This document shows positions 17,681 to 25,829 of a stretch of DNA of 64,000 bases, in pieces (positions within the stretch are counted from its first letter, which is position 1; every line of letters starts with the position of its first letter). Source of the DNA: Roseibium polysiphoniae (lineage in GTDB: Bacteria; Pseudomonadota; Alphaproteobacteria; Rhizobiales; Stappiaceae); contig NZ_JACYXJ010000001.1 of NCBI RefSeq assembly GCF_014842925.1, forward strand, positions 248,001 to 312,000. The letters are read 5' to 3'. The position numbers were made by a program, and so were the translations under genes. A model generated the notes under the pieces. It searched no databases. It had not been told where the DNA came from and saw only the letters and a list, made by a program, of their open reading frames with translations.

Positions 17681-18864
17681 GCGCGAACATGAACGGCAAC
17701 GGCACGGAAAACGGAAGCACCGTGGAACATTACGTCGATCCGGCTCCCTTCAATCCCGCGACCACCGAAGACCTGACAGCCGAGCAGGAACGCTTTTACC
17801 AGGCGTCTCAATGGCAAATAATGTGGTGGAAGTTCAAACGCCACAAGGTTGCTGTCTGGTCCGGGGTTGTGCTGATCCTGTTCTATCTCTGCGTTCCCTT
17901 TGCAGAGCAGATTGCGCCCTACACGCCGAACACCCGCGACAGTCTGCATCTTTATGCGCCGCCGCAACCCTTGCACCTCTTCCACGAAGGCAAATTTGTC
18001 GGGCCGTTCGTGTATGGCATGAAGTCCGAAGTGGACATGGTCAACCTGAAGTGGGTCTTTACCGACGACAAGACCAAGGTGCAGAAACTTCGCTTTTTCT
18101 GCCGGGGCGTAAACTACCGGTTCTGGAATCTCTTCACCGCCGACTTCCATCTCGTTTGCCCTGCCGAGGGGGGGACCTTGTTTTTGCTGGGGACCGACCG
18201 TCTCGGGCGGGATCAGCTTTCGGGTCTGATCTACGGCGCGAGGCTGTCCCTGACTGTCGGCCTTGTTGGCGTTGCGATCTCCATCGTGCTCGGTCTCTTC
18301 TTCGGCGGGATCGCCGGTTATTTCGGCGGCATTGCCGACAATCTGATCCAGCGGCTGATCGAGATCATGCGCTCGTTGCCAGAACTGCCGCTCTGGATGG
18401 CGCTTTCGGCGGCACTTCCGGTGACCTGGGCACCGGTCTGGATCTACTTCGGCCTGACCATCATTCTCGGCCTTCTGGATTGGCCGGGCCTTGCCAGAGC
18501 CGTACGCTCCAAGCTTCTGTCCCTGCGCGAAGAGGAGTACGCCCGCGCCGCAGTGTTGATGGGAGCCAAGCCGGGCCGTGTGATTACCCGTCATTTGTTG
18601 CCGGGCTTCACCAGTCACATCATTGCCTCTGCGACCTTGTCGATCCCCTCGATGATCCTGGGGGAGACGGCTCTGTCGTTCCTCAATCTCGGCCTTCGCC
18701 GCCCGTCGGTCTCCTGGGGTGTTCTCCTCAACGAGGCGCAGAACATCTCGGTCGTCACGGTCTATCCCTGGCTGATGGCGCCGGTGATCCCGATCATCAT
18801 CGTGGTTCTGGCGTTCAATTTCCTCGGTGATGGTTTGCGCGACGCCGCCGATCCCTATAAGTGA
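17677..18864 (+). CDS. ABC importer permease, DppC/OppC-like, with long periplasmic insertion
   Basis: Inner-membrane permease of 395 residues, longer than the usual 280-300. After a polar N-terminus and the first helix (VAVWSGVVLILFYLCVPFAE) there is an enlarged periplasmic region of about 110 residues, including GPFVYGMKSEVDMVNLKW and a segment with two cysteines. The normal family core then begins at FLLGTDRLGRDQLSGLIYGARLS. The EAA coupling motif is EEYARAAVLMGAKPGRVI. The inserted loop probably touches the binding protein, which is also oversized. Together with the preceding genes it completes a high-affinity uptake system driven by the fused ATPase. Confidence 0.9.
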   Translation: MSANMNGNGTENGSTVEHYVDPAPFNPATTEDLTAEQERFYQASQWQIMWWKFKRHKVAVWSGVVLILFYLCVPFAEQIAPYTPNTRDSLHLYAPPQPLHLFHEGKFVGPFVYGMKSEVDMVNLKWVFTDDKTKVQKLRFFCRGVNYRFWNLFTADFHLVCPAEGGTLFLLGTDRLGRDQLSGLIYGARLSLTVGLVGVAISIVLGLFFGGIAGYFGGIADNLIQRLIEIMRSLPELPLWMALSAALPVTWAPVWIYFGLTIILGLLDWPGLARAVRSKLLSLREEEYARAAVLMGAKPGRVITRHLLPGFTSHIIASATLSIPSMILGETALSFLNLGLRRPSVSWGVLLNEAQNISVVTVYPWLMAPVIPIIIVVLAFNFLGDGLRDAADPYK

Positions 18865-18929
18865 TCCCGAGACGAATTTGAATCGGTGCCGCGGCGTCTG
18901 AGCTGCGGTGCAAGCCAATCGGAGACCCC

Positions 18930-19526
18930 ATGTCGAAGAATGCCAGCACCGCCGAAGGGTGGGACGAGGAATATGAAGCGGGCCGCTGGGCCTTCCTGCG
19001 CTCGCTGCCCGAAAGCGGCCGCTACGGCATCATCGGCATGTGGCTCAACCTGTCCAACTCCATGGACGAGGTTCTGGACATCGGCTGCGGCGAAGGCCTG
19101 CTCTATGAGCGCCTGCAGCCCATGGGCATCAAGCGTTATGTCGGCATGGATCTCGCGCCGGCCGCCCTGGAGATCGCCAATGTCGACCCGTCGATCGCAT
19201 CCCTTCGCGCCGGCGACATGCACACGTTCGAACCGCAGGATGGTGAGCGTTTCTCGGCCATCGTCTTCAACGAGGTTCTGCATTTCGCCGAAGATCCGGC
19301 TGCCGTTGTTGCGCGCTATGCGCCCTTCCTGAAGGACGATGGCGTCATCGCGCTGTCCATGTATTCGCCCAAGCGGCCGGAAAGTGGCGCGAACAAGCTG
19401 ATCGCCAAACTCTGGGAAGCTACGGACGACGAGAGCAAATGGGAAGTCCTCGACGACTACCGTCTCGTCTCCGACAAGAAGGGCGTCACCTGGCGCATGC
19501 GCCTCGTCAAGCCGGTTACGGCTTGA
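18930..19526 (+). CDS. Class I SAM-dependent methyltransferase
   Basis: Protein of 198 residues. Its SAM-binding motif I is DEVLDIGCGEGLLYERL at about residues 46-62, followed by YVGMDLAPAALEIAN (motif II acidic residue) and FSAIVFNEVLHFAEDP (motif IV); the N-terminus WDEEYEAGRWAFLRSLPES is shared with several alphaproteobacterial small-molecule methyltransferases. It begins 65 bases after the ABC permease stop on the same strand and ends at a strong terminator, so it may be the last gene of that operon. The methyl acceptor is unknown. Confidence 0.82.
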   Translation: MSKNASTAEGWDEEYEAGRWAFLRSLPESGRYGIIGMWLNLSNSMDEVLDIGCGEGLLYERLQPMGIKRYVGMDLAPAALEIANVDPSIASLRAGDMHTFEPQDGERFSAIVFNEVLHFAEDPAAVVARYAPFLKDDGVIALSMYSPKRPESGANKLIAKLWEATDDESKWEVLDDYRLVSDKKGVTWRMRLVKPVTA

Positions 19527-19582
19527 CCTGAACGGGGTGTGTTCAAGCCCGTCCGCTGAGCAGCCAAAGATCGAGGAACAGG

Positions 19583-19616
19583 AAAAAGGCGGCCATTTGG
19601 GCCGCCTTTTTTTGTT
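19583..19616. terminator. Bidirectional Rho-independent terminator
   Basis: GGCGGCC (19588-19594) and GGCCGCC (19600-19606) around ATTTG, flanked by AAAAA on the left and TTTTTTT on the right. It serves the methyltransferase on the plus strand and the DUF1330 gene on the minus strand. Confidence 0.9.
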
Positions 19617-19632
19617 TTCAGCCGTGCCTCGA

Positions 19633-19920
19633 TCAGGACGGCAGAACCACGATGGTGGATTTTCCGCCGGTGTTGCGCAGGGCGTGGATTGGCTCCAGGG
19701 CCGGGTCCTCGCGCCAGGCCGTTGCAGCCTCGACGGTCGGAAACTCGAGCAGGGCGGCGATATCGGGTGCGTCGAAGGCGGCCTCCAGGACGGCAGGAGC
19801 AGGGTCCGCGGCTGCCACCCGGCCGCCGTGTTTGGCGAGAGCCTCGCCTGCGACCTCGCGGTATTTGCCGAGCGTCTCCTTGTCGGTCACCGTGATCAGG
19901 GCAATGGCTTGAACAGTCAT
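19633..19920 (-). CDS. DUF1330 family small protein
   Basis: Protein of 95 residues belonging to the DUF1330/dimeric alpha-beta barrel group: the N-terminus is a beta-strand (IALITVTDKETLGKYREVAG), the middle has VLEAAFDAPDIAALLEFPTVEAATAWREDP, and the C-terminus reads IHALRNTGGKSTIVVLP. The function is unknown. It is transcribed divergently from a LysR-type regulator over 97 bases, a classic arrangement in which the regulator controls its neighbour. It terminates at the bidirectional hairpin around 19595. Confidence 0.85.
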   Translation of the reverse strand: MTVQAIALITVTDKETLGKYREVAGEALAKHGGRVAAADPAPAVLEAAFDAPDIAALLEFPTVEAATAWREDPALEPIHALRNTGGKSTIVVLPS

Positions 19921-19999
19921 GTGTCATCTCCAGGTTTCGGGTAAGAGGAAACTAGCTGCAGATGGACCTGTGTAAAATTCCACAAATTTGAAACCAATA

Positions 20000-20015
20000 T
20001 GTGCAATAATGCACA
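20000..20015. promoter_or_regulatory. Candidate LysR-type operator overlapping the lysR start
   Basis: Perfect inverted repeat TGTGCA-ATAA-TGCACA directly before the ATG at 20018. Binding here would block translation start or transcription of the regulator itself, giving autorepression, while also facing the divergent DUF1330 promoter. The assignment is inference from position and symmetry. Confidence 0.5.
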
Positions 20016-20017
20016 CT

Positions 20018-20914
20018 ATGGAAAAGTGGGATGACCTGAAGTTTGTGCTGGCCGTTGCCACGGCCGGAAATCTCTCGGCGGCAGCGCGCAAGCTGGGCGT
20101 CAATCACACGACGGTGTCGCGTCGTCTTTCTGCCCTGGAGGAGGGGCTTGGCACCCGCCTTTTTGAGCGTTTGCCGGATGGGCTGACGCCCACGCCCGCA
20201 GGCAGCGAGGCGGTCGAGAGCGCCAGGCGGATCGAGACCGAACTCTACAGTCTGGACACGCGTATCACCGCTCAGGATACCGTGCTGGAAGGCTCCTTGC
20301 GGGTCACGGCCGCCCAGCTGATCTTCCAGTCCGGTCTTGCCGACACCATGGCGCGCTTCGCCCGGCTTCACCCGCGTATTGAACTTTCAATGAACGCGGC
20401 AAACGAGATCCTCAGTCTGCACCGGCGTGAGGCGGATGTGGCCATCAGGGTGACAGATCGCCCGGACGAAAACCTATTTGGCCGCCTTGCAACAGGCCAA
20501 AACAGAACCTTTTACGCCTCGAGAGAGTATCTGCGCAGCCACTCGGAAGCCTTTGCCAGCAGTTCGAGCGCGGAGGCAATTGAGAGCGTCTCGTTCAAAT
20601 GGTGGGGCAAGCAGCCGCCAAAGGAGGTTCGGGCACGTTTTCCAAATGCCCATACGACCGTGGTCTGCGACGACATGATCGCAACGCAGTCTGCCGTCAG
20701 GGCCGGGATGGGAATCGGCCGCATGCCCTGCTTTCTGGGTGACACGGATCCTGAACTTGAGCGTGTTCCCGGCTTCGAACTCAGCCGCTACTTCGATATC
20801 TGGGTGCTGACACATCCCGACCTGAAAAACGTCGAGCGGATACGCCGGTTCGTGCGTTTTGCAGCTGATGATTTCAAGGCCAACTCGGGTCGATTTCTGG
20901 GTGTCAGCGCCTGA
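20018..20914 (+). CDS. LysR-family transcriptional regulator
   Basis: Protein of 298 residues. The N-terminal winged HTH is clear (WDDLKFVLAVATAGNLSAAA, then KLGVNHTTVSRRLSALEEGL, then TRLFERLPDGLTPTPAGSE), followed by a LysR substrate-binding domain with EADVAIRVTDRPDENLFGRL. The pattern HTTVSRR is typical of the GcvA/AmpR-unlike LysR group common in alphaproteobacteria. The likely target is the divergent DUF1330 gene. It ends 16 bases before the convergent nitrile hydratase operon. The ATG at 20018 is preferred because it starts directly at the HTH; earlier in-frame starts overlap the palindrome. Confidence 0.9.
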   Translation: MEKWDDLKFVLAVATAGNLSAAARKLGVNHTTVSRRLSALEEGLGTRLFERLPDGLTPTPAGSEAVESARRIETELYSLDTRITAQDTVLEGSLRVTAAQLIFQSGLADTMARFARLHPRIELSMNAANEILSLHRREADVAIRVTDRPDENLFGRLATGQNRTFYASREYLRSHSEAFASSSSAEAIESVSFKWWGKQPPKEVRARFPNAHTTVVCDDMIATQSAVRAGMGIGRMPCFLGDTDPELERVPGFELSRYFDIWVLTHPDLKNVERIRRFVRFAADDFKANSGRFLGVSA

Positions 20915-20930
20915 TCTGCGGGAGAGTGAA

Positions 20931-21260
20931 CTAGCTCTTGAGCGCAATCGGTTCGCCGTGGGGTGTGGCGCGGGCGGCTTTGTCCCAGGCGTCCTGAAGT
21001 CTGCCGAGGTCGGCAAGAGAGGTGAGGCCCTTGGCGGCCAGCAGTTTCTCAAAGGCTGTCAGCCAGTGTTCGTAATAGGGCTTGCATGGCGCGCCGGGCG
21101 CGTCCTTGGCCAGTTCCGCGCCAAGGGTTTGTGCCCAGTCCTTCCAGGTGAAAAGCCCAGCGTCATAGGCGCTCAGGGTCATGGCAAAGACCTTGGCCTC
21201 CCAGGGGGCGGAAAAGGCCGGGCCGTCCTCACCGATGGGAATGGCCGGGGAGGCATCCAT
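20931..21260 (-). CDS. Nitrile hydratase accessory (activator) protein
   Basis: Protein of about 109 residues resembling the beta-subunit N-terminal domain, as nitrile hydratase accessory proteins do: FSAPWEAKVFAMTLSAYDAGLFTWKDWAQTLG followed by YYEHWLTAFEKLLAAKGL. These proteins act in maturation of the cobalt enzyme by helping load the metal into the alpha subunit. The ATG at 21260 lies five bases after the nthB stop; the frame stays open a little further into nthB. It is the last gene of the three-gene operon nthA-nthB-accessory. Confidence 0.87.
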   Translation of the reverse strand: MDASPAIPIGEDGPAFSAPWEAKVFAMTLSAYDAGLFTWKDWAQTLGAELAKDAPGAPCKPYYEHWLTAFEKLLAAKGLTSLADLGRLQDAWDKAARATPHGEPIALKS

Positions 21261-21264
21261 CAGA

Positions 21265-21924
21265 TCAGAGGCGGTCAAGATAAGGCTCCCAGAGATCAAG
21301 GCTCAGGCTTACTTTCGGATCGCTGTCCGGACCCCAGACGTTCGTGCCCTTGAAAGCAACACCATAAAGCCAGGTCGGCTGTTCGCCGTCGCCGCGCGCA
21401 TTGGTGTCGGGGAAGACGTGGACGCCGTGAACGGCTTCGATCACACCTTCGCAGCCCCGGGCATAGCGCGGAAGGCGCGTGTGGCCTTCCGGATGCATCA
21501 CCTTGGTGCGGATCCTGTCACCAACCTTGAAGGCGGCAGGGGCTGTCTCCGGCCGGTCCACGGGCCCGCCCTTGGCAAGGGTGGCCGCCACATCCTTAGC
21601 CTGCAGGACGCGTTTTACCGGCGAAGGCGGTTGGATCTTGTGGCCGCTCGCAAGCTCGTCTTCGCTGAACAGCCCTGCCTGTAGGCAGAGCTTTTCCAGG
21701 CCCCTTGTCCAGATCTCGTAATAGCTGGTGCCAAGATAGATGGCGGGAGGCAGGCTCTCGCGGGCAAAGCGGGAGGTGTCGAGCGTCCAGGAGCCGGTCG
21801 CGCCCATGGCAAGGGTGATGGCAAAGGCCCGCTCTTCCCATTTGCCGTGAAAATTCGGCTCGTTTTCCTCCAGCTCGATCGCGCCAAAGCCCATCTGGCC
21901 ACCGAGGTCCTGCGCGCCATTCAT
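21265..21924 (-). CDS. nthB: Nitrile hydratase beta subunit
   Basis: Protein of 219 residues, the normal size. It starts [16 protein letters not shown], the conserved beta-subunit opening, followed by [24 protein letters not shown] and [12 protein letters not shown]. The C-terminal SH3-like half has [32 protein letters not shown], and the block with [12 protein letters not shown] close to the end. It pairs with the alpha subunit to hydrate nitriles to amides in the cytoplasm. It overlaps nthA by four bases. No amidase gene is seen nearby, so the amide product must be processed elsewhere. Confidence 0.96.
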   Translation of the reverse strand: MNGAQDLGGQMGFGAIELEENEPNFHGKWEERAFAITLAMGATGSWTLDTSRFARESLPPAIYLGTSYYEIWTRGLEKLCLQAGLFSEDELASGHKIQPPSPVKRVLQAKDVAATLAKGGPVDRPETAPAAFKVGDRIRTKVMHPEGHTRLPRYARGCEGVIEAVHGVHVFPDTNARGDGEQPTWLYGVAFKGTNVWGPDSDPKVSLSLDLWEPYLDRL

Positions 21925-22562
21925 CGGGCCGCCTCCAGAGCCTGCGGCGACAGCGCCAACCCGGTTCCGATCATGCTGTCTCGGGTAACGAGCTCGGCTA
22001 GTTGGTCTTCGCTCCAGCCTTCGGTGCCCTCCGGCCGCATGGGGATCACGAGGTAGCGCACTTCCGCGGTCGAATCCCAGACGCGGATGCCGGTCTTCTC
22101 CGGCAGGCGAACGCCGAATTCCGTCAGAACGCCGGAGGGGTCACGCACGGCGCGGGAGCGGTAGGGCGCGGATTTATACCAGACCGGTGGCAGGCCCAGC
22201 ACCGTCCACGGATAGCAGGAGCAAAGGGTGCAAACGACCATGTTGTGGGTGTCCGGCGTGTTCTCGACCGCCACCATGTGTTCACCCTGACGGCCGGTGA
22301 AGCCGAATTCGGCGATCGCGGCGGTCGCGTCGCTCATCAGCCGGTCCCGATAAGCAGGATCGCTCCAGGCCCTTGCAACAACACGCGCGCCGTTCTTCGG
22401 GCCGATCTTTGTCTCATAGGTCTCGATCAGCTCATCCAGCGCCGGCGGGTCGACATAGCCCTTTTCCGTCAACAGCGTTTCCAGCGCACGCACCCGCAGC
22501 TCAATCGGCGAGAGCTCTGAATGGTTGTGATCGTGGGAATGATCATGGTCGTGAGAAGACAT
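21921..22562 (-). CDS. nthA: Nitrile hydratase alpha subunit, cobalt type
   Basis: Protein of 213 residues. The metal site is VCTLCSC; threonine after the first cysteine marks the cobalt class, while iron enzymes have serine there. The second and third cysteines are those oxidised to sulfinic and sulfenic acid in the mature enzyme. Downstream is the conserved [18 protein letters not shown] segment. The N-terminus is unusually rich in His and Asp ([15 protein letters not shown]), which could gather Co(II). It is first in the operon and overlaps nthB by four bases. About 180 bases upstream contain its promoter, which I could not define. Confidence 0.96.
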   Translation of the reverse strand: MSSHDHDHSHDHNHSELSPIELRVRALETLLTEKGYVDPPALDELIETYETKIGPKNGARVVARAWSDPAYRDRLMSDATAAIAEFGFTGRQGEHMVAVENTPDTHNMVVCTLCSCYPWTVLGLPPVWYKSAPYRSRAVRDPSGVLTEFGVRLPEKTGIRVWDSTAEVRYLVIPMRPEGTEGWSEDQLAELVTRDSMIGTGLALSPQALEAAR

Positions 22563-22742
22563 GAAGGCTCCGAAGGAAGCGATGGCGGGACACTGATCTT
22601 AGGATCATTTCACTTCCCGGGCCAAGAGCTGCCACGCGGATTTGATCAAGCAGAGGAGGGCCTTCATCACATCTCTTGTCTGCATGCGCAGACATCTCCC
22701 CATCACGAGGGAGATTGAATGGCGTGGTCGGAAGAAAAAGCG

Positions 22743-23504
22743 CTACTTCGAAAACAGATCCTTCACCCGCGGCCACTCAGCCCCCGGGTGGTGTGCGGCG
22801 ATGTTGAGGAAGCGGTCGAGGAACTCATAGCAGCCGTCTTCATGGGCGAGGTGGTGGCTGAGAATGCCGAGCGGCTCGGACGGGTTGGTCCGGCGGCGGC
22901 AGAGCTGCAGGTCGAGGCGCAGGCGGGCGCTGTTCCAGCCGATGAAGCGGCGGTCTTTCTTCCACTTGATAATGTCGACGTGGCTTTGTACCTGCCCCGG
23001 ACGGGGGAAATGATGCCAGGTGAAGGTCGACAAGCCATCGAGACCAATGCCGGGCAGGCGGCGCGAGATCTCGGGCGCAATCCGGTTCCAGGGCGGGACC
23101 ATGGCCGGCACGAAGCGACCGCCAAAGAGTTCCTCAAGACGCGCCTTGCCCTCGGCAAGTTCTGCGATCAACTGATCCGGATCCCGACGTGAGCCCAGTT
23201 CGCCGGCCTTTTCGCCCAAGTCCTTGCGCTGGAAATTCTTGTGCTGAAAGCCATGTTGCAAGATGACCGCATGAGGTTCGTTTGAAAGCCGCTCTGCAAG
23301 CGCTTCCCTCGCATGTTTGGGAATGACCGCAAGGGCGACATCAACGTCATGGGCATTGGCGATCGCAAGCAGGCGGTCGAGATCCTCGGTCGGCTCAACC
23401 GCATCATCATCCCGCCACCAGAAACGAACCTTTTTGCCGCGTTCGGCAAACCAGTCGAGATGGACGGTCAGCTCAGCCTGGAAACGGTCAAAGTCTGAAC
23501 TCAT
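22743..23504 (-). CDS. Polysaccharide deacetylase-like protein (NodB-homology type)
   Basis: Protein of 253 residues. The N-terminal part has VRFWWRDDDAVEPTEDLDRLL, placing the catalytic and metal aspartates early, then VALAVIPKHA, and the metal histidines in LQHGFQHKNF (H-x3-H). Later is VPPWNRIAPEI, matching the family's PxxN region. It should remove N- or O-acyl groups from a glycan. It is the last gene of a five-gene glycosyltransferase operon and overlaps the preceding gene by four bases (ATGA). No signal peptide is evident, so it probably acts in the cytoplasm on lipid-linked or nucleotide-linked sugar intermediates, or is cytoplasmic by analogy only. Confidence 0.8.
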   Translation of the reverse strand: MSSDFDRFQAELTVHLDWFAERGKKVRFWWRDDDAVEPTEDLDRLLAIANAHDVDVALAVIPKHAREALAERLSNEPHAVILQHGFQHKNFQRKDLGEKAGELGSRRDPDQLIAELAEGKARLEELFGGRFVPAMVPPWNRIAPEISRRLPGIGLDGLSTFTWHHFPRPGQVQSHVDIIKWKKDRRFIGWNSARLRLDLQLCRRRTNPSEPLGILSHHLAHEDGCYEFLDRFLNIAAHHPGAEWPRVKDLFSK

Positions 23505-24655
23505 GCAGCGCGGGCCTTCAAGTCTTCCAGAAGAATATCGGCGCTTTTTTCTGCGCCGCCGAGCAGAACCTGATGAGACGATCGGGGCAGGGCAAGTGCG
23601 TCGTCGATCGCCGCGGCGAGCCGCTCCGGCGTCAGGTTCTGTTCCGGTGTGACGACAGCCCGGCCATGGGAAGCGAGAGCGTTGGCCCGCTGGGTCTGTT
23701 CGGTTTCCTTTACCTGGGCAAAGGGCACGAAGACCGCCGGGACGCCGGCAATGAGCACATCCAGCACCGTGTTGTAGCCTGCCTGAGAAACAGACAGCCG
23801 CGCCCGCTCCAGAAGTCCGGGAAAATCCCTTCGCGCGCGCTCCACGATCAATCCGTCGCCTGCGCTCTTGCGATAGGTCTGGAAGGCGTCTTCGGAAATA
23901 TCGTGGCCGACCAAAATCCGCCAATGCGTGTCTTCAGCGCGCCGGGAGAGGGGGCGGGCCTCGAGAGCGGCCATCAACAGTCCTTCGGCGACTGCGCCGC
24001 CACCGCAGGAAATGATCACTTCATCTTCGCCCACGCCATCGGGCGGGACGGGGCGCTTGCCGCCGCCGACAAAGCCCGTGTATCGCAGCAGATGCTCGAC
24101 CTTATCGGCAAAGGGGAAACTGTCGGACAGCTGAACGAAATCCGGGTCGGAGTGGCACAGGATCCGGTCGTAGAACTTCACGGCCTGATCGGCCATCCAT
24201 TCCTCTTTCCAAAGCTCCTGCTTGCGCACGAGAATATCCCGGATGGATGTGGCGATCAGCGGCGGCCTGTCACGCCGCCGTGCGGCATCCAAAAGCGCAG
24301 AGAGCTCGAACTCGAACTGGCGGCGCCCAAACGGATAGGTTTCGGTCAGAAGCAGATCATGGGGCTTGGCCGCAAAGGCGTCCAATGTTGCGGCCGTCCG
24401 CATTTCCTCCCAGGCAATGTCAATCGGGTCGCCGTCCGGCGTCACCAGCCGGTTGAAGACAGCGTCCGGGCTCTTTACCGGCGGCAATTGCACGACCTTG
24501 AGGCCGGTGGTGTCCAGGGTTGGCGGCAACAGGTTGCCAGTTGCCAGGGTCACGTCGACACCACGGGCCGTCAGCGCTTTGCCGATGGCGGCGGCGCGCA
24601 CCGCGTGACCTGTGCCCAGGAGATGCTGAACATGGATGAAAGCCGAATGCGTCAT
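23501..24655 (-). CDS. Glycosyltransferase, GT28/MurG-like fold
   Basis: Protein of 384 residues. The N-terminal half opens with AFIHVQHLLGTGHAVRAAAIGKAL, a MurG-like first Rossmann unit with the glycine motif. The C-terminal half has IISCGGGAVAEGLLMAAL and LSVSQAGYNTVLDVLIAGVPAVFVPF, the latter a hallmark of GT28 nucleotide-sugar binding. Donor and acceptor cannot be named. It overlaps the genes on both sides by four bases, so the operon is tightly coupled. It is distantly similar to the first gene of the operon (27102-28322) in fold and in the GYNT motif, suggesting related reactions. Confidence 0.8.
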   Translation of the reverse strand: MTHSAFIHVQHLLGTGHAVRAAAIGKALTARGVDVTLATGNLLPPTLDTTGLKVVQLPPVKSPDAVFNRLVTPDGDPIDIAWEEMRTAATLDAFAAKPHDLLLTETYPFGRRQFEFELSALLDAARRRDRPPLIATSIRDILVRKQELWKEEWMADQAVKFYDRILCHSDPDFVQLSDSFPFADKVEHLLRYTGFVGGGKRPVPPDGVGEDEVIISCGGGAVAEGLLMAALEARPLSRRAEDTHWRILVGHDISEDAFQTYRKSAGDGLIVERARRDFPGLLERARLSVSQAGYNTVLDVLIAGVPAVFVPFAQVKETEQTQRANALASHGRAVVTPEQNLTPERLAAAIDDALALPRSSHQVLLGGAEKSADILLEDLKARAA

Positions 24656-25803
24656 GTCTGGTCCGGAACGATTGCTGGGCGGGAGGGCGCTGGCGTGCGG
24701 TCCCAGCGTTGATCGAGAGCCGCTTCCAGCAGGGCGTCGAGACGCTGGGCTCCAGCCTCCAGCCTGTGGTTGGCCGCGATATGGGCTCGGGCGGCATCGC
24801 CAAGGGTCTTGGCCCGGTCAGGTGCTTCAAGAACCTGGCGCAGATTGGCGGCAAGGGCTTCAGCGTCGCCTTCCGCTGACAACAGCCCTGTCTCGCCATG
24901 CCGGACAATGTCGGGAACGCCGAATGTGTCTCCCGCGACGACGCCGAGGCCAGCGGCCTGTGCTTCGAGGAACACAAATCCGAAGGCTTCGCGGATGGCC
25001 GGCCAGACAAAGAGGTCATGGGCCGCATAGAGGTCCGGAAGATCTTCCGGCTCCATGGCTCCAAGGCATCGGACGCGGGTTTCAGGAAAGCGCGCCAGAA
25101 TACTTTCGCGATTGGGCCCGTCGCCAATGATGGTCAGTTCCCAGGGCAGGTCGGCAACGCGGGCAAGCGCATCGGCCAGAACTTCGTAGGAACGGGTCTT
25201 GTCGCCGTCACGCATCATGCCCACGGTCAAAAGCTTCAGCGGAGAATGTGGCGTGGCCGCGCCATGTCGAGCCGCCTCTTCAAATGGTTCTGCGTCCAGA
25301 AAGGGGAGAAGAACCCTCAGCCGATCCTTGTAAACGACGTCAGCCAGACATTCGCTGTCTGCCTTGTGAAGGGCCGCGACCTGATCTGCCCGGGCCAGGG
25401 CTGCATCGGCAGCCTCGAAGCCGAAGGCCCAGAGGCCGGTTTTGCGCTTTGGTGCGCGGCTTGCCTCGACGATGGCGTAGGCGATGCCGAATTTGTCGGC
25501 AAGCGCGGGGCCGATCCAGTCCGGTGCCTTGTGATAGAGGTGGTAGGTCAGAAACACATCCGGCCGGTAGCCTTCGGCAAGCCATTCGCCAGCCACCCGG
25601 TCGGCTTCCGCCAGAGCCTCGTCGCGGATCGCGCGCTGAACGTCCTCGCCGCTGTCTTTCGACCAAGAGCGGAAGCGGCTGGCGACACGAACGTCATGCC
25701 CGCGCGACTCAAGCGCCTGGACAATCAGGCGCCCCATGGTCCGGTCGCCGGACGGGACCGGATGGTCCAGCGGCTTCATCGGCGCTGTGAAGGCGATCTT
25801 CAA
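24652..25803 (-). CDS. Glycosyltransferase family 4 protein
   Basis: Protein of 383 residues with a GT-B fold. It starts MKIAFTAPMKPLDHPVPSGDR and carries TIIGDGPNRESIL in the second domain, followed by LYAAHDLFVWPAIREAFGFV and FLEAQAAGLGVVAGD, the E-x7-E donor-binding motif of retaining GT4 enzymes. It starts with TTG at 25803, 26 bases after the previous gene. The final residues overlap the next gene by four bases. The donor is unknown. Confidence 0.85.
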   Translation of the reverse strand: MKIAFTAPMKPLDHPVPSGDRTMGRLIVQALESRGHDVRVASRFRSWSKDSGEDVQRAIRDEALAEADRVAGEWLAEGYRPDVFLTYHLYHKAPDWIGPALADKFGIAYAIVEASRAPKRKTGLWAFGFEAADAALARADQVAALHKADSECLADVVYKDRLRVLLPFLDAEPFEEAARHGAATPHSPLKLLTVGMMRDGDKTRSYEVLADALARVADLPWELTIIGDGPNRESILARFPETRVRCLGAMEPEDLPDLYAAHDLFVWPAIREAFGFVFLEAQAAGLGVVAGDTFGVPDIVRHGETGLLSAEGDAEALAANLRQVLEAPDRAKTLGDAARAHIAANHRLEAGAQRLDALLEAALDQRWDRTPAPSRPAIVPDQT

Positions 25804-25829
25804 GAGGCTGATCCCGGTGCTTGAGAACC

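Noticed and set aside
17548..18918. A 456-codon minus-strand frame opposite the second ABC permease
   Set aside because: Low-complexity Arg/Gln/Asp-rich translation typical of codon shadows; the plus strand encodes a clear permease.
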